DNA of 64,000 nt from Pseudomonas sp. stari2. GTDB taxonomy: Bacteria > Pseudomonadota > Gammaproteobacteria > Pseudomonadales > Pseudomonadaceae. The position numbers and the translations under genes are program-made. The DNA lies in the NCBI RefSeq assembly GCF_040760005.1, contig NZ_CP099760.1, positions 1,979,501-2,043,500 of the forward strand. The letters are read 5' to 3'. The notes under the pieces are model-generated. The model saw only the letters and a program-made list of their open reading frames with translations, was not told the origin of the DNA and did not search any database. This document shows positions 17,088 through 26,920 of this stretch, piece by piece. The number at the start of each line of letters is the position of its first letter. The stretch's first letter is position 1.

Positions 17088-19361
17088 ATGAGCTTCGGCG
17101 CCGATGAAGAGATCCTTCAGGATTTCCTGGTTGAGGCCGGCGAGATTCTTGAGCAACTGTCCGAACAACTGGTCGAGCTGGAAAGCCGCCCGGATGACGC
17201 AGATCTGCTCAACGCAATTTTTCGCGGTTTCCACACTGTAAAAGGGGGCGCCGGCTTCCTTCAGCTCAATGAGCTGGTGGAGTGCTGTCACATCGCCGAA
17301 AACGTGTTCGACATCCTGCGCAAGGGTGAGCGTCGTGTAGATGCAGAACTGATGGACGTGGTGCTCGAAGCGCTGGACGCGGTGAACAGCATGTTCAGCG
17401 AAGTCCGCGATCGCAGCCCGATCACCGCTGCAACCCCGGAACTGCTGGCCGCCCTGGCGCGTCTGGCCGAACCGCAATCGGCGGATGAAGCCCCGGCTTC
17501 GCCCGTGGCCGAGATGATCGAAGAGCTGGTCGTTGAAAACGAAACCGGCGACTCCGGCGACATCACCGATAACGAATTTGAACAGTTGCTGGACTCGCTG
17601 AACGCCGTCAAGGCCGAAGCCGAAGCCCCCGCGCCTGCCTCCAGCGAAGCGGCCAGCGATGAAATCACCGATGCCGAATTCGAGTCGCTGCTCGACCAGT
17701 TGCACGGCAAGGGCCAGTTCGCGGCCGACGCCGTGGCACCGGCGGCCGCTGCGCCTGCGACTCCGGCGGCGGGCGACAGCTCGGACATTACCGACGACGA
17801 ATTCGAAGCCTTGCTCGATCAGTTGCACGGCAAGGGCAACTTTGCCGTCGATGCGCTGGAGTCGGCCATTGCTTCCGTCCCTGCGAATGCAAGTGCTGCC
17901 CCGGCAGCGGCGGCGGCCGGTAGTGATCTGATCACCGACCACGAGTTTGAATCGCTGCTCGACGATCTGCATGGCAAAGGCAAGTTCACTGACGTCAACA
18001 CCGGAGCCGTCGTGACTGCCGGCAATGCCTCGGCTGTTGCGACGCCGGCTGCGAAGACGCCAGCCACTGCGGCAAAACCTGTTGCAAAAGCGCCTGAGCC
18101 TAAAACCGAACCGGCCAAACCGGCTGCCGCTGCTGCACCGGCTCCGGCCCGTGCACCGGCGACGCCACCACCGGAAAAACCGGCGAGTGAAGCCGAGACC
18201 ACCGTGCGTGTGGACACCGCGCGTCTCGACGAAATCATGAACATGGTCGGCGAGCTGGTACTGGTGCGTAACCGTCTGGTGCGTCTGGGCCTGAACAGCG
18301 GCGACGAGTCGATGCAGAAGGCCGTGTCGAACCTCGATGTGGTCACCGCCGACTTGCAGACCGCTGTCATGAAGACCCGGATGCAGCCGATCAAGAAAGT
18401 CTTCGGCCGCTTCCCGCGACTGGTTCGCGACCTCGCGCGTCAGCTCAAGAAAGAAATCAACCTGGAACTGGTGGGTGAAGAGACCGACCTCGACAAGAAC
18501 CTCGTCGAGGCACTGGCCGACCCGCTGGTCCACTTGGTGCGCAACGCGGTCGACCACGGCATCGAGTCGCCGGAAGAACGCGAAGCCTCGGGCAAGGCCC
18601 GTGGCGGCAAGGTGATCCTGGCTGCTGAACAGGAAGGCGACCACATCCTGCTGTCGATCTCCGACGACGGCAAAGGCATGGACCCGAACGTCCTGCGCGC
18701 CATCGCCGTGAAACGCGGTGTGATGGACAAGGATGCCGCCGACCGCCTGAGCGACACCGAATGCTACAACCTGATCTTCGCCCCGGGCTTCTCGACCAAG
18801 ACCGAGATCTCCGACGTGTCCGGCCGCGGTGTCGGCATGGACGTGGTGAAGACCAAGATTTCCCAGCTCAACGGTTCGATCAACATCTATTCGACCAAGG
18901 GCGCCGGCTCGAAAATCGTCATCAAGGTGCCGCTGACGCTGGCGATCATGCCGACCCTGATGGTGATGCTCGGCAACCAGGCGTTCGCGTTCCCGCTGGT
19001 GAACGTCAACGAAATCTTCCACCTCGACCTGTCGACCACCAACGTGGTGGATGGCCAGGAAGTGGTGATCGTGCGGGACAAGGCGCTGCCATTGTTCTAC
19101 CTCAAGCGCTGGCTGGTCAGCTCCGCCGCTCACGAAGAGCAGCGCGAAGGCCATGTGGTGATCCTTTCGGTGGGCACCCAGCGGATCGGCTTCGTCGTCG
19201 ATCAACTGGTCGGCCAGGAAGAAGTGGTCATCAAGCCATTGGGCAAAATGCTGCAGGGAACCCCGGGCATGTCCGGCGCCACCATTACCGGTGACGGCCG
19301 CATTGCACTGATTCTCGATGTTCCAAGCATGCTCAAGCGTTACGCCGCGCGGCGTATTTGA
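17088..19361 (+). CDS. cheA: chemotaxis histidine kinase CheA
   Basis: CheA phosphorylates CheY and CheB in response to chemoreceptors. The 757-residue protein has the Hpt domain with [10 protein letters not shown] (His49), and a long linker. The dimerisation domain starts near residue 372 ([20 protein letters not shown]), followed by the kinase domain ([24 protein letters not shown] at 526-532, GRGVGMD at 579-585) and the CheW-like P5 domain. The linker carries four copies of ITDxEFExLLDxLH, three of which continue GKGxF, at about residues 159-171, 193-211, 234-252 and 282-300, separated by Ala/Pro-rich spacers. I see no normal P2 fold there. The copies may be docking peptides for polar array partners such as ParP (inference). 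Confidence 0.96.
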   Translation: MSFGADEEILQDFLVEAGEILEQLSEQLVELESRPDDADLLNAIFRGFHTVKGGAGFLQLNELVECCHIAENVFDILRKGERRVDAELMDVVLEALDAVNSMFSEVRDRSPITAATPELLAALARLAEPQSADEAPASPVAEMIEELVVENETGDSGDITDNEFEQLLDSLNAVKAEAEAPAPASSEAASDEITDAEFESLLDQLHGKGQFAADAVAPAAAAPATPAAGDSSDITDDEFEALLDQLHGKGNFAVDALESAIASVPANASAAPAAAAAGSDLITDHEFESLLDDLHGKGKFTDVNTGAVVTAGNASAVATPAAKTPATAAKPVAKAPEPKTEPAKPAAAAAPAPARAPATPPPEKPASEAETTVRVDTARLDEIMNMVGELVLVRNRLVRLGLNSGDESMQKAVSNLDVVTADLQTAVMKTRMQPIKKVFGRFPRLVRDLARQLKKEINLELVGEETDLDKNLVEALADPLVHLVRNAVDHGIESPEEREASGKARGGKVILAAEQEGDHILLSISDDGKGMDPNVLRAIAVKRGVMDKDAADRLSDTECYNLIFAPGFSTKTEISDVSGRGVGMDVVKTKISQLNGSINIYSTKGAGSKIVIKVPLTLAIMPTLMVMLGNQAFAFPLVNVNEIFHLDLSTTNVVDGQEVVIVRDKALPLFYLKRWLVSSAAHEEQREGHVVILSVGTQRIGFVVDQLVGQEEVVIKPLGKMLQGTPGMSGATITGDGRIALILDVPSMLKRYAARRI

Positions 19362-19410
19362 ATCCGGGGCAGCGGAGCGACAACGTCCCGCTGCACCTAA
19401 TGGAGTGTTT

Positions 19411-20553
19411 ATGGCAGTCAAAGTCCTGGTGGTGGACGATTCGGGTTTTTTCCGCCGCCGCGTCTCGGAAATTCTTTCAGCGGATCCGAGCATCCAGGTT
19501 GTCGGTACGGCAACCAACGGTAAAGAGGCGATCGATCAGGCCCTGGCCCTCAAGCCGGACGTGATCACCATGGACTACGAGATGCCGATGATGGACGGCA
19601 TCACGGCCGTGCGGCACATCATGCAGCGCTGCCCGACCCCTGTGTTGATGTTCTCCTCGCTGACTCATGAAGGTGCCCGGGTAACTCTGGATGCGCTGGA
19701 TGCTGGCGCGGTGGATTTCCTGCCGAAGAATTTCGAAGACATCTCCCGTAATCCGGAGAAGGTCAAGCAACTGCTGTGCGAGAAGGTTCACAGCATCTCG
19801 CGCAGTAACCGTCGTTTCAGTGCCTACAGTGCCCCGGCGCCTGCCGCTGCACCTGCACCTGCACCTGCGCCGACTCCGGCAGCAGCGCCGTCGAGTTTTG
19901 GCAGCCACGGTGCTCCGGCTCGTCCGGCACCTGCGCCTGCACCGGCTCGCGTTCCGGCTGCCAGTGCTTCGTCGCCTGCTCCGAAACGCAAGGCCTACAA
20001 GCTGGTGGCGATCGGCACCTCGACCGGTGGCCCGGTTGCGCTGCAGCGGGTTCTGACCCAGTTGCCGGCCAACTTCCCGGCGCCGATCGTGCTGATCCAG
20101 CACATGCCGGCAGCCTTCACCAAGGCCTTCGCCGAGCGTCTGGACAAGCTGTGCCGCATCAGTGTCAAGGAGGCCGAGGATGGCGACATCCTGCGTCCGG
20201 GTCTGGCGCTGCTGGCACCGGGTGGCAAGCAGATGATGATCGACGGCCGTGGCGCAGTGAAAATCCTGCCGGGCGATGAGCGTCTGAACTACAAGCCTTG
20301 CGTGGACATCACCTTCGGTTCTGCGGCGAAATCCTACAGCGACAAAGTTCTGGCGGTCGTACTGACCGGCATGGGCGCCGACGGTCGCGAAGGCGCGCGT
20401 CTGCTCAAACAGGGCGGCAGCACCGTCTGGGCCCAGGATGAAGCCAGTTGCGTGATCTACGGCATGCCGATGGCGATCGTCAAGGCTGACCTCGCGGATG
20501 CGGTGTACGGTCTGGACGATATCGGCAAGCACATCGTCGAGGCGTGTATCTGA
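19411..20553 (+). CDS. cheB: chemoreceptor methylesterase CheB
   Basis: CheB demethylates and deamidates chemoreceptors for adaptation. From ATG 19411 the product is 380 residues. It has a receiver domain ([10 protein letters not shown]; Asp in [12 protein letters not shown]), a linker with many Pro-Ala repeats (about residues 145-190), and the esterase domain with Ser in IGTSTGGP, His in IQHMPAAFT and Asp in [12 protein letters not shown]. The longer frame upstream overlaps cheA and is not needed. The stop overlaps the motC start (TGATG). Confidence 0.96.
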   Translation: MAVKVLVVDDSGFFRRRVSEILSADPSIQVVGTATNGKEAIDQALALKPDVITMDYEMPMMDGITAVRHIMQRCPTPVLMFSSLTHEGARVTLDALDAGAVDFLPKNFEDISRNPEKVKQLLCEKVHSISRSNRRFSAYSAPAPAAAPAPAPAPTPAAAPSSFGSHGAPARPAPAPAPARVPAASASSPAPKRKAYKLVAIGTSTGGPVALQRVLTQLPANFPAPIVLIQHMPAAFTKAFAERLDKLCRISVKEAEDGDILRPGLALLAPGGKQMMIDGRGAVKILPGDERLNYKPCVDITFGSAAKSYSDKVLAVVLTGMGADGREGARLLKQGGSTVWAQDEASCVIYGMPMAIVKADLADAVYGLDDIGKHIVEACI

Positions 20554-21293
20554 TGGATGTTCTAAGCCTTATCGGGATCATCATGGCGTTTGTCGCCATC
20601 ATCGGCGGCAATTTCCTTGAAGGCGGTCACCTCGGCGCACTGGCCAACGGCCCGGCGGCGCTGATCGTGCTCGGCGGGACCATCGGTGCCGCCTTGCTGC
20701 AATCGCCGATGAGCGCGTTCAAGCGTGCCATGCAGATTCTGGCCTGGATCTTTTTCCCGCCGCGTGTGGATCTGGCCGGCGGCATCGACCGCGTCGTTAA
20801 CTGGAGCCTCACCGCACGCAAGGAAGGCCTGCTGGGCCTGGAAGGCGTGGCGGATGCCGAACCCGACGCCTACTCGCGCAAGGGCCTGCAACTGCTGGTC
20901 GACGGCGCCGAGCCGGAAGCGATCCGCAGCATTCTCGAAGTGGATTTCTACACCCAGGAAGCCCGCGACATCGAAGCCGCGAAGGTTTTTGAAAGCATGG
21001 GCGGCTACGCGCCGACCATCGGTATCATCGGTGCGGTGATGGGCCTGATCCACGTGATGGGCAACCTGGCCGATCCGTCGCAACTGGGCAACGGCATCGC
21101 CGTGGCATTCGTCGCCACCATCTACGGTGTGGCCAGCGCCAACCTGGTGTTGCTGCCGGTCGCCGCCAAGCTCAAGTCAATTGCGTTGCGGCAGTCGCGT
21201 TATCGCGAAATGTTGTTGGAAGGTATTTTGTCGATCGCTGAAGGTGAAAACCCACGCTCCATCGAGTTGAAGCTTCAGGGCTTCATGGATTAA
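20553..21293 (+). CDS. motC: flagellar motor stator protein MotC
   Basis: MotC is the MotA-like half of the second stator of pseudomonads, which supports swarming and swimming under load. The 246-residue protein has four membrane helices, two at the start and two after residue 145, and a cytoplasmic loop with conserved charged residues. It starts at ATG 20553 in the overlap with cheB and is followed after 12 bases by its partner motD. Confidence 0.95.
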   Translation: MDVLSLIGIIMAFVAIIGGNFLEGGHLGALANGPAALIVLGGTIGAALLQSPMSAFKRAMQILAWIFFPPRVDLAGGIDRVVNWSLTARKEGLLGLEGVADAEPDAYSRKGLQLLVDGAEPEAIRSILEVDFYTQEARDIEAAKVFESMGGYAPTIGIIGAVMGLIHVMGNLADPSQLGNGIAVAFVATIYGVASANLVLLPVAAKLKSIALRQSRYREMLLEGILSIAEGENPRSIELKLQGFMD

Positions 21294-21305
21294 GGGACTA
21301 ACCTC

Positions 21306-22196
21306 ATGGCACGTCGTCGCCAGCATGAAGAGCACGTAAACCATGAACGTTGGCTGGTTTCCTACGCCGACTTCATCACCTTGCTCTTTGCCTTTTTCGT
21401 GGTGATGTACTCCATCTCGTCGATCAACGAAGGCAAGTACAAGGTCATCTCCGAAGCGTTGATCGGAGTCTTCACCGACTCCGACCGCTCGCTCAAGCCG
21501 ATCCCGATCGGTGAAGAACGCCCGAAGACCGTGACCCCGGCCAAGCCGCTGGTCAAGGACAGTGAGCAGGTCGATGCCGGCATCGCCGGGGCCAGCGATC
21601 CGCTGAAAAGCATCGCCGACGATATCAGCGCCGCGTTCGGCGACCTGATCGCGAGCAACCAGATGACCGTGCGCGGCAACGAGCTGTGGGTCGAGATCGA
21701 ACTCAACTCCAGCCTGTTGTTCGGTAGCGGCGACGCCATGCCGAGCGACATCGCGTTCAACATCATCGACAAGGTTGCGGCGATCCTCAAACCGTTCGAC
21801 AACCCGATTCACGTCGAAGGCTTCACCGACGACCAGCCGATCCGCACCGCGCAGTACCCGACCAACTGGGAGCTGTCTTCGGCGCGTTCGGCGAGCATCG
21901 TGCGCATGCTGGCGATGCAGGGCGTCAACCCTGGCCGCATGGCTTCGGTGGGTTATGGCGAATTTCAGCCGGTGGCCAACAACGCCACCGCCGAAGGCCG
22001 GGCGAAGAACCGTCGCGTCGTGCTGGTGGTGTCGCGCAATCTCGATGTTCGTCGCAGCCTGACCGGCACCGGGACCGCCAATGCAACACCGGACGCTGCG
22101 TTGAAGCGTGCTGGCACACAAACTGCACCGACCCCGGTCAAGACGCCGGGACGCGAGAGTGCCGTCAATTCTCCGTCGCCCGCATTAATACGCTGA
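21306..22196 (+). CDS. motD: flagellar motor stator protein MotD
   Basis: MotD is the MotB-like partner of MotC. The 296-residue protein has one membrane helix at about residues 17-38 with the proton-carrying Asp22 (SYADFITLLFAFF). A plug/linker region follows, then an OmpA-like peptidoglycan-binding domain (about residues 150-262; VEGFTDDQPI and NRRVVLVV) and a Thr/Pro-rich tail. The gene lies directly behind motC, as in other Pseudomonas. Confidence 0.95.
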   Translation: MARRRQHEEHVNHERWLVSYADFITLLFAFFVVMYSISSINEGKYKVISEALIGVFTDSDRSLKPIPIGEERPKTVTPAKPLVKDSEQVDAGIAGASDPLKSIADDISAAFGDLIASNQMTVRGNELWVEIELNSSLLFGSGDAMPSDIAFNIIDKVAAILKPFDNPIHVEGFTDDQPIRTAQYPTNWELSSARSASIVRMLAMQGVNPGRMASVGYGEFQPVANNATAEGRAKNRRVVLVVSRNLDVRRSLTGTGTANATPDAALKRAGTQTAPTPVKTPGRESAVNSPSPALIR

Positions 22197-22239
22197 GCCA
22201 TGTCTCGGCCGAGCATCTCGGCCGGGAGGAACAATCCGA

Positions 22240-23028
22240 ATGAGAGTCTGGGCAGTCGCCAATCAAAAGGGTGGTGTTGGTAAAACCACTTCTTCCATCG
22301 CTTTAGCCGGTTTGCTGGCAGAGGCGGGCAAACGCGTGGTCGTGGTCGATCTCGACCCGCACGGCTCGATGACCAGCTATTTCGGTTACGACCCCGACAG
22401 CCTGGAACACAGCAACTACGACCTGTTCCTGCACAAGGGCAGTGTGCCGCAGGGCCTGCCGGGCCAGTTGCTGCTGTCCACCAGCGACGAGCGCATTTCC
22501 CTGTTGCCGTCCAGCACCGCGCTGGCCACCCTCGAGCGTCAGTCGCCGGGGCAGAGTGGCCTGGGCCTGGTGATCGCCAAGAGTCTGGCGCAGCTGTGGC
22601 AGGACTTCGATTACGCGATCATCGACAGCCCGCCGTTGCTCGGTGTGCTGATGGTCAACGCCCTCGCCGCGAGCCAGCAACTGGTGATTCCGGTGCAGAC
22701 CGAACACCTGGCCGTCAAAGGCCTGGAGCGCATGGTCAACACCCTGGCGATGATCAACCGTTCGCGCAAACAGGCGCTGCCGTTCAGCATTGTGCCGACC
22801 CTGTTCGACCGCCGCACCCAGGCGTCGATGGGCACCTTGCGCGTGCTGCGCGACAAATTCCCCGACGAGATCTGGCAGGGTTACATCCCGGTCGATACCC
22901 GTCTGCGCGACGCCAGCCGTGCCGGTGTCACGCCTTCGCAGTTCGACGGCAAGAGCCGTGGTGTGTTGGCTTACCGCGCGCTGCTCAAGCATCTGCTGGC
23001 GCAACAACTCGTTCCGCAGGTGGCCTGA
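22240..23028 (+). CDS. parC: ParA-type ATPase ParC, polar placement of chemotaxis arrays
   Basis: ParC is a ParA/MinD-like ATPase that brings chemotaxis clusters to the cell pole and ensures their inheritance. The 262-residue protein has a deviant Walker A, KGGVGKTTS, at residues 10-18, DLDPHGSMTSYFG and IIDSPPLLG. It is followed two bases later by parP. Its place inside the che/mot operon, rather than next to a parB or parS, points to the array-positioning role and not to chromosome partition. Confidence 0.9.
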   Translation: MRVWAVANQKGGVGKTTSSIALAGLLAEAGKRVVVVDLDPHGSMTSYFGYDPDSLEHSNYDLFLHKGSVPQGLPGQLLLSTSDERISLLPSSTALATLERQSPGQSGLGLVIAKSLAQLWQDFDYAIIDSPPLLGVLMVNALAASQQLVIPVQTEHLAVKGLERMVNTLAMINRSRKQALPFSIVPTLFDRRTQASMGTLRVLRDKFPDEIWQGYIPVDTRLRDASRAGVTPSQFDGKSRGVLAYRALLKHLLAQQLVPQVA

Positions 23029-23030
23029 GC

Positions 23031-23984
23031 ATGAATCGGCCGATCAAGCTGACATCGAAGCCGCAACTGGCGCTGCAGTCCTATCTGGACGGCTTGCTGC
23101 AGGAGGTGACGGACGAGGTCGAGCAGGAAATCGCAACGCCGGTCGAGGTGGTCGAGAGCGCCGCGGCGCTCGATGAATTCCAGGCCGCCGTGCTTGAAGA
23201 GCAGGCCCGCGATGCGCAGCAAGCCGCCCGGCCGGTCACCCCGGTTGCAGCGCCTGCAGCTGTGATGGCGAAGGCACCTGCGACGTTGATCAAAGAGCCT
23301 GAGTCGGTGCGCGTGGTCTCGACGCTGGCACCGCTGCTGCAAACACAATTTCTGCAAACGCCTCCGGTTCCGGCGGCGCCCGAGCCCGAGCCTGAGGCGC
23401 CTGTTCCAGCCCCGGTCGAGCCGACCCTGGTTGCGCCGCTGGTGGAGGTGCATCTGCCACCGAGCAATACACCGCCACCGGTAGAAACCGACGGTCGTCC
23501 TGCCTGGGCGTCGGAAGCGTTCGAATGCTTGCTGTTCGACGTGGCCGGGTTGACCCTGGCGGTGCCACTGGTGTGCCTCGGCTCGATCTATTCGCTGGCC
23601 GGCCATGAGCTGACGCCGCTGTTCGGTCAGCCGGAATGGTTCCTCGGCATCCTGCCGAGCCAGGCCGGCAACCTGAAGGTGCTGGACACCGCACGCTGGG
23701 TCATGCCGGATCGCTATCGCGATGACTTCCGTCAGGGCCTGCAATACGTGATTTCGGTACAAGGTTACGAGTGGGGGCTGGCGGTGCATCAGGTCAGCCG
23801 CTCGTTGCGCCTGGATCCGAATGAAATCAAATGGAGAAGTCACCGGGGTCAGCGGCCATGGCTCGCGGGCACGGTGATTGAACACATGTGCGCCTTGCTC
23901 GATGTCTCCGCACTGGCCGAGCTGATCGCCAGCGGTGGGGCAAAGCACATGTCCGGCAGTAAGCCGAACCACAAACCGACATAA
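23031..23984 (+). CDS. parP: ParP, CheW-domain protein linking ParC to chemotaxis arrays
   Basis: The 317-residue protein has a long N-terminal region rich in Ala, Pro and Glu (about residues 35-150). A C-terminal CheW-like domain follows (about residues 160-295; FECLLFDVAGLTLAVPLVCL and RPWLAGTVIEHMCALLDV). In Vibrio and Pseudomonas such proteins bind ParC and the CheA linker and so anchor the array at the pole. Start 23031 lies directly behind the parC stop; a longer open frame upstream is a shadow inside parC. The CheW-like fold is clear; the partner roles are by homology and position. Confidence 0.9.
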   Translation: MNRPIKLTSKPQLALQSYLDGLLQEVTDEVEQEIATPVEVVESAAALDEFQAAVLEEQARDAQQAARPVTPVAAPAAVMAKAPATLIKEPESVRVVSTLAPLLQTQFLQTPPVPAAPEPEPEAPVPAPVEPTLVAPLVEVHLPPSNTPPPVETDGRPAWASEAFECLLFDVAGLTLAVPLVCLGSIYSLAGHELTPLFGQPEWFLGILPSQAGNLKVLDTARWVMPDRYRDDFRQGLQYVISVQGYEWGLAVHQVSRSLRLDPNEIKWRSHRGQRPWLAGTVIEHMCALLDVSALAELIASGGAKHMSGSKPNHKPT

Positions 23985-24069
23985 CACTTACATAACAGAC
24001 AGCACCGGCATACGCATGGCGGCGCACAGAACACACACCGCCAGGCGCGGTTTTTCGAGGGGCTAGGGT

Positions 24070-24555
24070 ATGAACGACAAGGCTACTGCGGCAAAGGGTT
24101 CCGAAGATCCGATCCTGCAATGGGTGACCTTCAAGCTGGACAACGAAACCTATGGCATCAACGTGATGCGCGTTCAGGAAGTCCTGCGCTACACCGAGAT
24201 CGCTCCGGTTCCGGGTGCACCAAGCTATGTGCTGGGCATCATCAACCTGCGCGGCAACGTGGTGACCGTGATCGACACCCGTCAGCGCTTCGGCCTGATG
24301 AGCGGCGAGATCAGCGACAACACCCGTATCGTCATCATCGAAGCCGACAAACAAGTAGTTGGCATCATGGTCGACAGCGTGGCTGAAGTGGTTTACCTGC
24401 GTCAGTCGGAAATCGAAACCGCACCGAACGTCGGTAACGAAGAGTCGGCCAAGTTCATCCAGGGCGTGTGCAACAAGAACAACGAGTTGCTCATCCTGGT
24501 CGAGCTGGACAAGATGATGAGCGAAGAAGAATGGTCGGAACTGGAGAATATCTGA
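24070..24555 (+). CDS. cheW: chemotaxis coupling protein CheW
   Basis: CheW joins chemoreceptors to CheA. The 161-residue protein is one CheW domain (LQWVTFKLDNETYGINVMRV; VLGIINLRGNVVTVIDTRQRF), with the usual acidic C-terminus. It starts 85 bases after parP. The next gene begins directly after its stop codon. Confidence 0.96.
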   Translation: MNDKATAAKGSEDPILQWVTFKLDNETYGINVMRVQEVLRYTEIAPVPGAPSYVLGIINLRGNVVTVIDTRQRFGLMSGEISDNTRIVIIEADKQVVGIMVDSVAEVVYLRQSEIETAPNVGNEESAKFIQGVCNKNNELLILVELDKMMSEEEWSELENI

Positions 24556-24951
24556 TTGATTCTCGAGGTAGCGGTCATTGTCCTGTTCCTGTTCTGGGCA
24601 GGCACGCTGGCGATGTTTCTGGCGTACATCAAGGCGCAGCGCGTGATCGCTGCGCAACAGGCCCAGGGCGATGCGCTGCGTGACCAGCGCATCAAGGACC
24701 TGGCCAAGCGCGTCGACGATTACCAGAACGGCAACGTGCGCATGGGCGAAGCCCTGCACGAGCTGCGCGCGGTCGTCAGTCCGATCCCTGACAAGATCAC
24801 CCAGCTCGAACAGCGCGATCCTTCCAGCCTGTCATTCGCTCAAGCGGCGAAACTGGTCGGGATGGGCGCAAGCGTTGATGAGTTGACTCAGTCCTGCGGG
24901 TTGACCCAGGCTGAGGCGGAGTTGATGCGCAAGCTGCATAGAAGCAGCTGA
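24556..24951 (+). CDS. DUF2802 domain membrane protein
   Basis: A 131-residue protein with one N-terminal membrane helix (about residues 2-25) and a helical cytoplasmic part. A C-terminal DUF2802 domain follows (LSFAQAAKLVGMGASVDELT, then GLTQAEAELM), which looks like a small helix-turn-helix. It starts at TTG directly behind the cheW stop, so it is probably translated with cheW. The same gene follows cheW in other pseudomonads. Its function is not known to me; a role in the chemotaxis array is only suggested by the position. Confidence 0.85.
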   Translation: MILEVAVIVLFLFWAGTLAMFLAYIKAQRVIAAQQAQGDALRDQRIKDLAKRVDDYQNGNVRMGEALHELRAVVSPIPDKITQLEQRDPSSLSFAQAAKLVGMGASVDELTQSCGLTQAEAELMRKLHRSS

Positions 24952-24982
24952 GCGTTTCGAGCTTCGAGCGGCAAGTGGCATC

Positions 24983-25015
24983 AAAAAATCGCAGTCGATG
25001 ATTGCGATTTTTTTT
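24983..25015. terminator. bidirectional rho-independent terminator
   Basis: AAAAAATCGCA pairs with TGCGATTTTTT around a nine-base loop, with T runs on both strands. It lies between the convergent ends of the cheW/DUF2802 operon and the flhB-like gene, so it can serve both. Confidence 0.85.
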
Positions 25016-25019
25016 GCCT

Positions 25020-25349
25020 TCAGTAATCGTCGCCGCGGTCGGTGATGTCCTTCTCGACCATCGGTGCCTCCGGGTCATGTCCTTGCGGGAACTTGCCCTT
25101 GAGGTTCCAGGCAAACGCGATGATCTCGGCAATCGTCAGGTACAGCTCCTGCGGGATGCTATCGCCCAGTTCCATGCGCGCCAGCAACTTCACCAGCTCG
25201 GCGTTTTCGTAGATCGGCACTTCACAGTCGCGGGCAATCCGCAGGATTTCCTCGGCCAGTTCATCGTCGCCCTTGGCGGTGAGGGTCGGAGCGTGGCTGC
25301 CGTCGTACTTGAGGGCGATGGCCTGGCGTGGAGCGGTGGTATCGTTCAT
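25020..25349 (-). CDS. FlhB C-terminal domain-like protein (soluble, FlhX type)
   Basis: The 109-residue protein corresponds to the part of FlhB after the NPTH cleavage site. Its RQAIALKYDGSHAPTLTAKG lines up with FlhB HYAVALKYDSEKGGAPVLLA and its SIPQELYLTIAEIIAFAWNL with EIPGGLYLAVAQVLAYVYQI. It has no membrane part and no NPTH, so it cannot cleave itself. It therefore resembles the free C-terminal product of FlhB. The start at ATG 25349 overlaps the stop of the fliK-like gene by four bases, so the two are probably co-translated. A role in export switching, or as a partial substitute for the FlhB tail, is known for FlhX-type proteins and is inferred here. Confidence 0.88.
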   Translation of the reverse strand: MNDTTAPRQAIALKYDGSHAPTLTAKGDDELAEEILRIARDCEVPIYENAELVKLLARMELGDSIPQELYLTIAEIIAFAWNLKGKFPQGHDPEAPMVEKDITDRGDDY

Positions 25350-26920
25350 GCGGTTTCGTCGACCCAGCGGTGTTCGAGACGGGTTTGGTTGCCTTGCGGC
25401 GGGGTGCCGAGGTGGCAGTCGAGATCGCCGACGTTGAGCCCGCGATCCAGCAAGCGCTGACGCAATGCGGCGAGATTGGATTCGATCAGGTCGGCAGTGT
25501 ATGGCCGTTCGGCCCATAGCTGGCTCGACAGGCTGCCGCTGATGAGTTGCGCCTGAATCTGCATCGGTCCCAGCGGTTCCATGTCGAACGCCAGATCGAC
25601 GCGCCACAGTTGCTGTTTGGTTTCGCGTTCGCTGTCACGGCGGTCGTTCTGTCTTTCTTCTTGTGGCGCTTCTTCGCGCTGGAACTTGACCTGCAACGGC
25701 ACGATGTCCTGCATGTTGCGCATCGGGATTTCCAGTTGCCAGGTGCTGAGCAGGCGCCCGTCGTCGGTCACGCCGGTCTGTTCCAGGCTCGACAGTTGAT
25801 GGCTTTGCAGGCGTGAAACAGCTGCAGCGGCGAGGCGCAGCAAGTGTTCCAGATCGCCTTCACCTTCCAGGCTTTGCAGCAGCCGGTCCGGCAGCGGAAA
25901 ACTGCCCGGCACCGGTTTGGCGCTGACCTGGCCGAGCATGCCGAGGGCGTTGCGCACGAAGCTCGGCATCGCCTGGGCCAGGGTGTTGGCGGCAATGATG
26001 GCGTTGAGATTGGTATTGCCGGGCAGGCCGGGGGTGAGTTGCGCGATCAGCTTGAGCAGATCGCCTTTCATATCCGGATTCAGCGTCGGGTTTTGCCCGG
26101 CCAGCAATTTGGCTTCGAGAAATGCGCCGCTGTTGAGCAGCGCCTGGGCCAGGCCTTTGGGGGTGGTCAGTTGCCCGACGTCCGGCAGGTTGGCCAGCAG
26201 CCGGTCCACGGCAGCGCGCAGATCACTGGAGGTCTGATCGTCGGCGGGCGGCAGGCTCTGGAGCATTTTCAGCAAGCCATCCAGCGAACCCTGGCGACTT
26301 TGCTGGCTGACCAGTTGCTGACTGACCGCCAGTTGTTCCTGACGACTGCTCAACGGCAAGAATTTCAGGGTCTGGGAATCCTGTACCAGCGCTGACAGCA
26401 GGGTGCCAATGCGTAATGGCTGCGGGCTGTCGAGGCTCAGGGTGCTGCCACTCAACACGGTGTTGAGCAGGCTGACCGTCGAGCGGAACACCGTCGGTTG
26501 CCCCGGCACCTGCGGCAACGCCTGATTCGTCAGCACCTTGCCTTGCAGCAGCGTACCGACCGGCAATTGCGCCGTGTCGATGCGGGTGAGGGTGGCGACA
26601 GCCGTGGCGATGGCCTGTTGCACGGTAACCGCCAGATTGCCCGCCGACGGCTGGGTGACGGCCAGATTGGTGCCTTGCGGCAGCGGCAGGGGACTGGTCG
26701 CCTGCACGGTGGTCTGACGGCCGCCGTCGAGGGTGACCTTGAGCAGCACCTGAAAGGCCTGGTCCGCCGGTTTCAGCGCCAACACCTCGGCCTTGGCGCT
26801 CTGGCCGGCGGCAATCAGCCCGTCCATCGGCGTCAACAGCTTGAGCAGCTCACCGACCTGCGGGCGAGCGGTCGCCGGGGTGGTGGGCGGGAGCGGGAGG
26901 ATGTTCATTTCGCCTGTCAT
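25346..26920 (-). CDS. FliK family flagellar hook-length control protein
   Basis: About 524 residues. The N-terminal two thirds are Leu/Gln/Pro-rich without fixed structure, as in FliK rulers. The C-terminal part (about residues 390-510) resembles the FliK C-terminal domain that touches the FlhB tail (WRVDLAFDMEPLGPMQIQAQ). In Pseudomonas the main fliK lies upstream of fliL, outside this window, so this is likely a second FliK-type protein. ATG codons at 26920 and 26908 and a TTG at 26932 are possible starts; I use 26920. It is coupled by ATGA to the FlhB-like gene. The function may be related to export control; it is not proven. Confidence 0.8.
   Translation of the reverse strand: MTGEMNILPLPPTTPATARPQVGELLKLLTPMDGLIAAGQSAKAEVLALKPADQAFQVLLKVTLDGGRQTTVQATSPLPLPQGTNLAVTQPSAGNLAVTVQQAIATAVATLTRIDTAQLPVGTLLQGKVLTNQALPQVPGQPTVFRSTVSLLNTVLSGSTLSLDSPQPLRIGTLLSALVQDSQTLKFLPLSSRQEQLAVSQQLVSQQSRQGSLDGLLKMLQSLPPADDQTSSDLRAAVDRLLANLPDVGQLTTPKGLAQALLNSGAFLEAKLLAGQNPTLNPDMKGDLLKLIAQLTPGLPGNTNLNAIIAANTLAQAMPSFVRNALGMLGQVSAKPVPGSFPLPDRLLQSLEGEGDLEHLLRLAAAAVSRLQSHQLSSLEQTGVTDDGRLLSTWQLEIPMRNMQDIVPLQVKFQREEAPQEERQNDRRDSERETKQQLWRVDLAFDMEPLGPMQIQAQLISGSLSSQLWAERPYTADLIESNLAALRQRLLDRGLNVGDLDCHLGTPPQGNQTRLEHRWVDETA

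Noticed and set aside
17085..19517. 810-codon open frame on the minus strand opposite cheA
   Set aside because: It mirrors cheA, whose domains are all recognisable. The antisense product is low-complexity and resembles no known protein.
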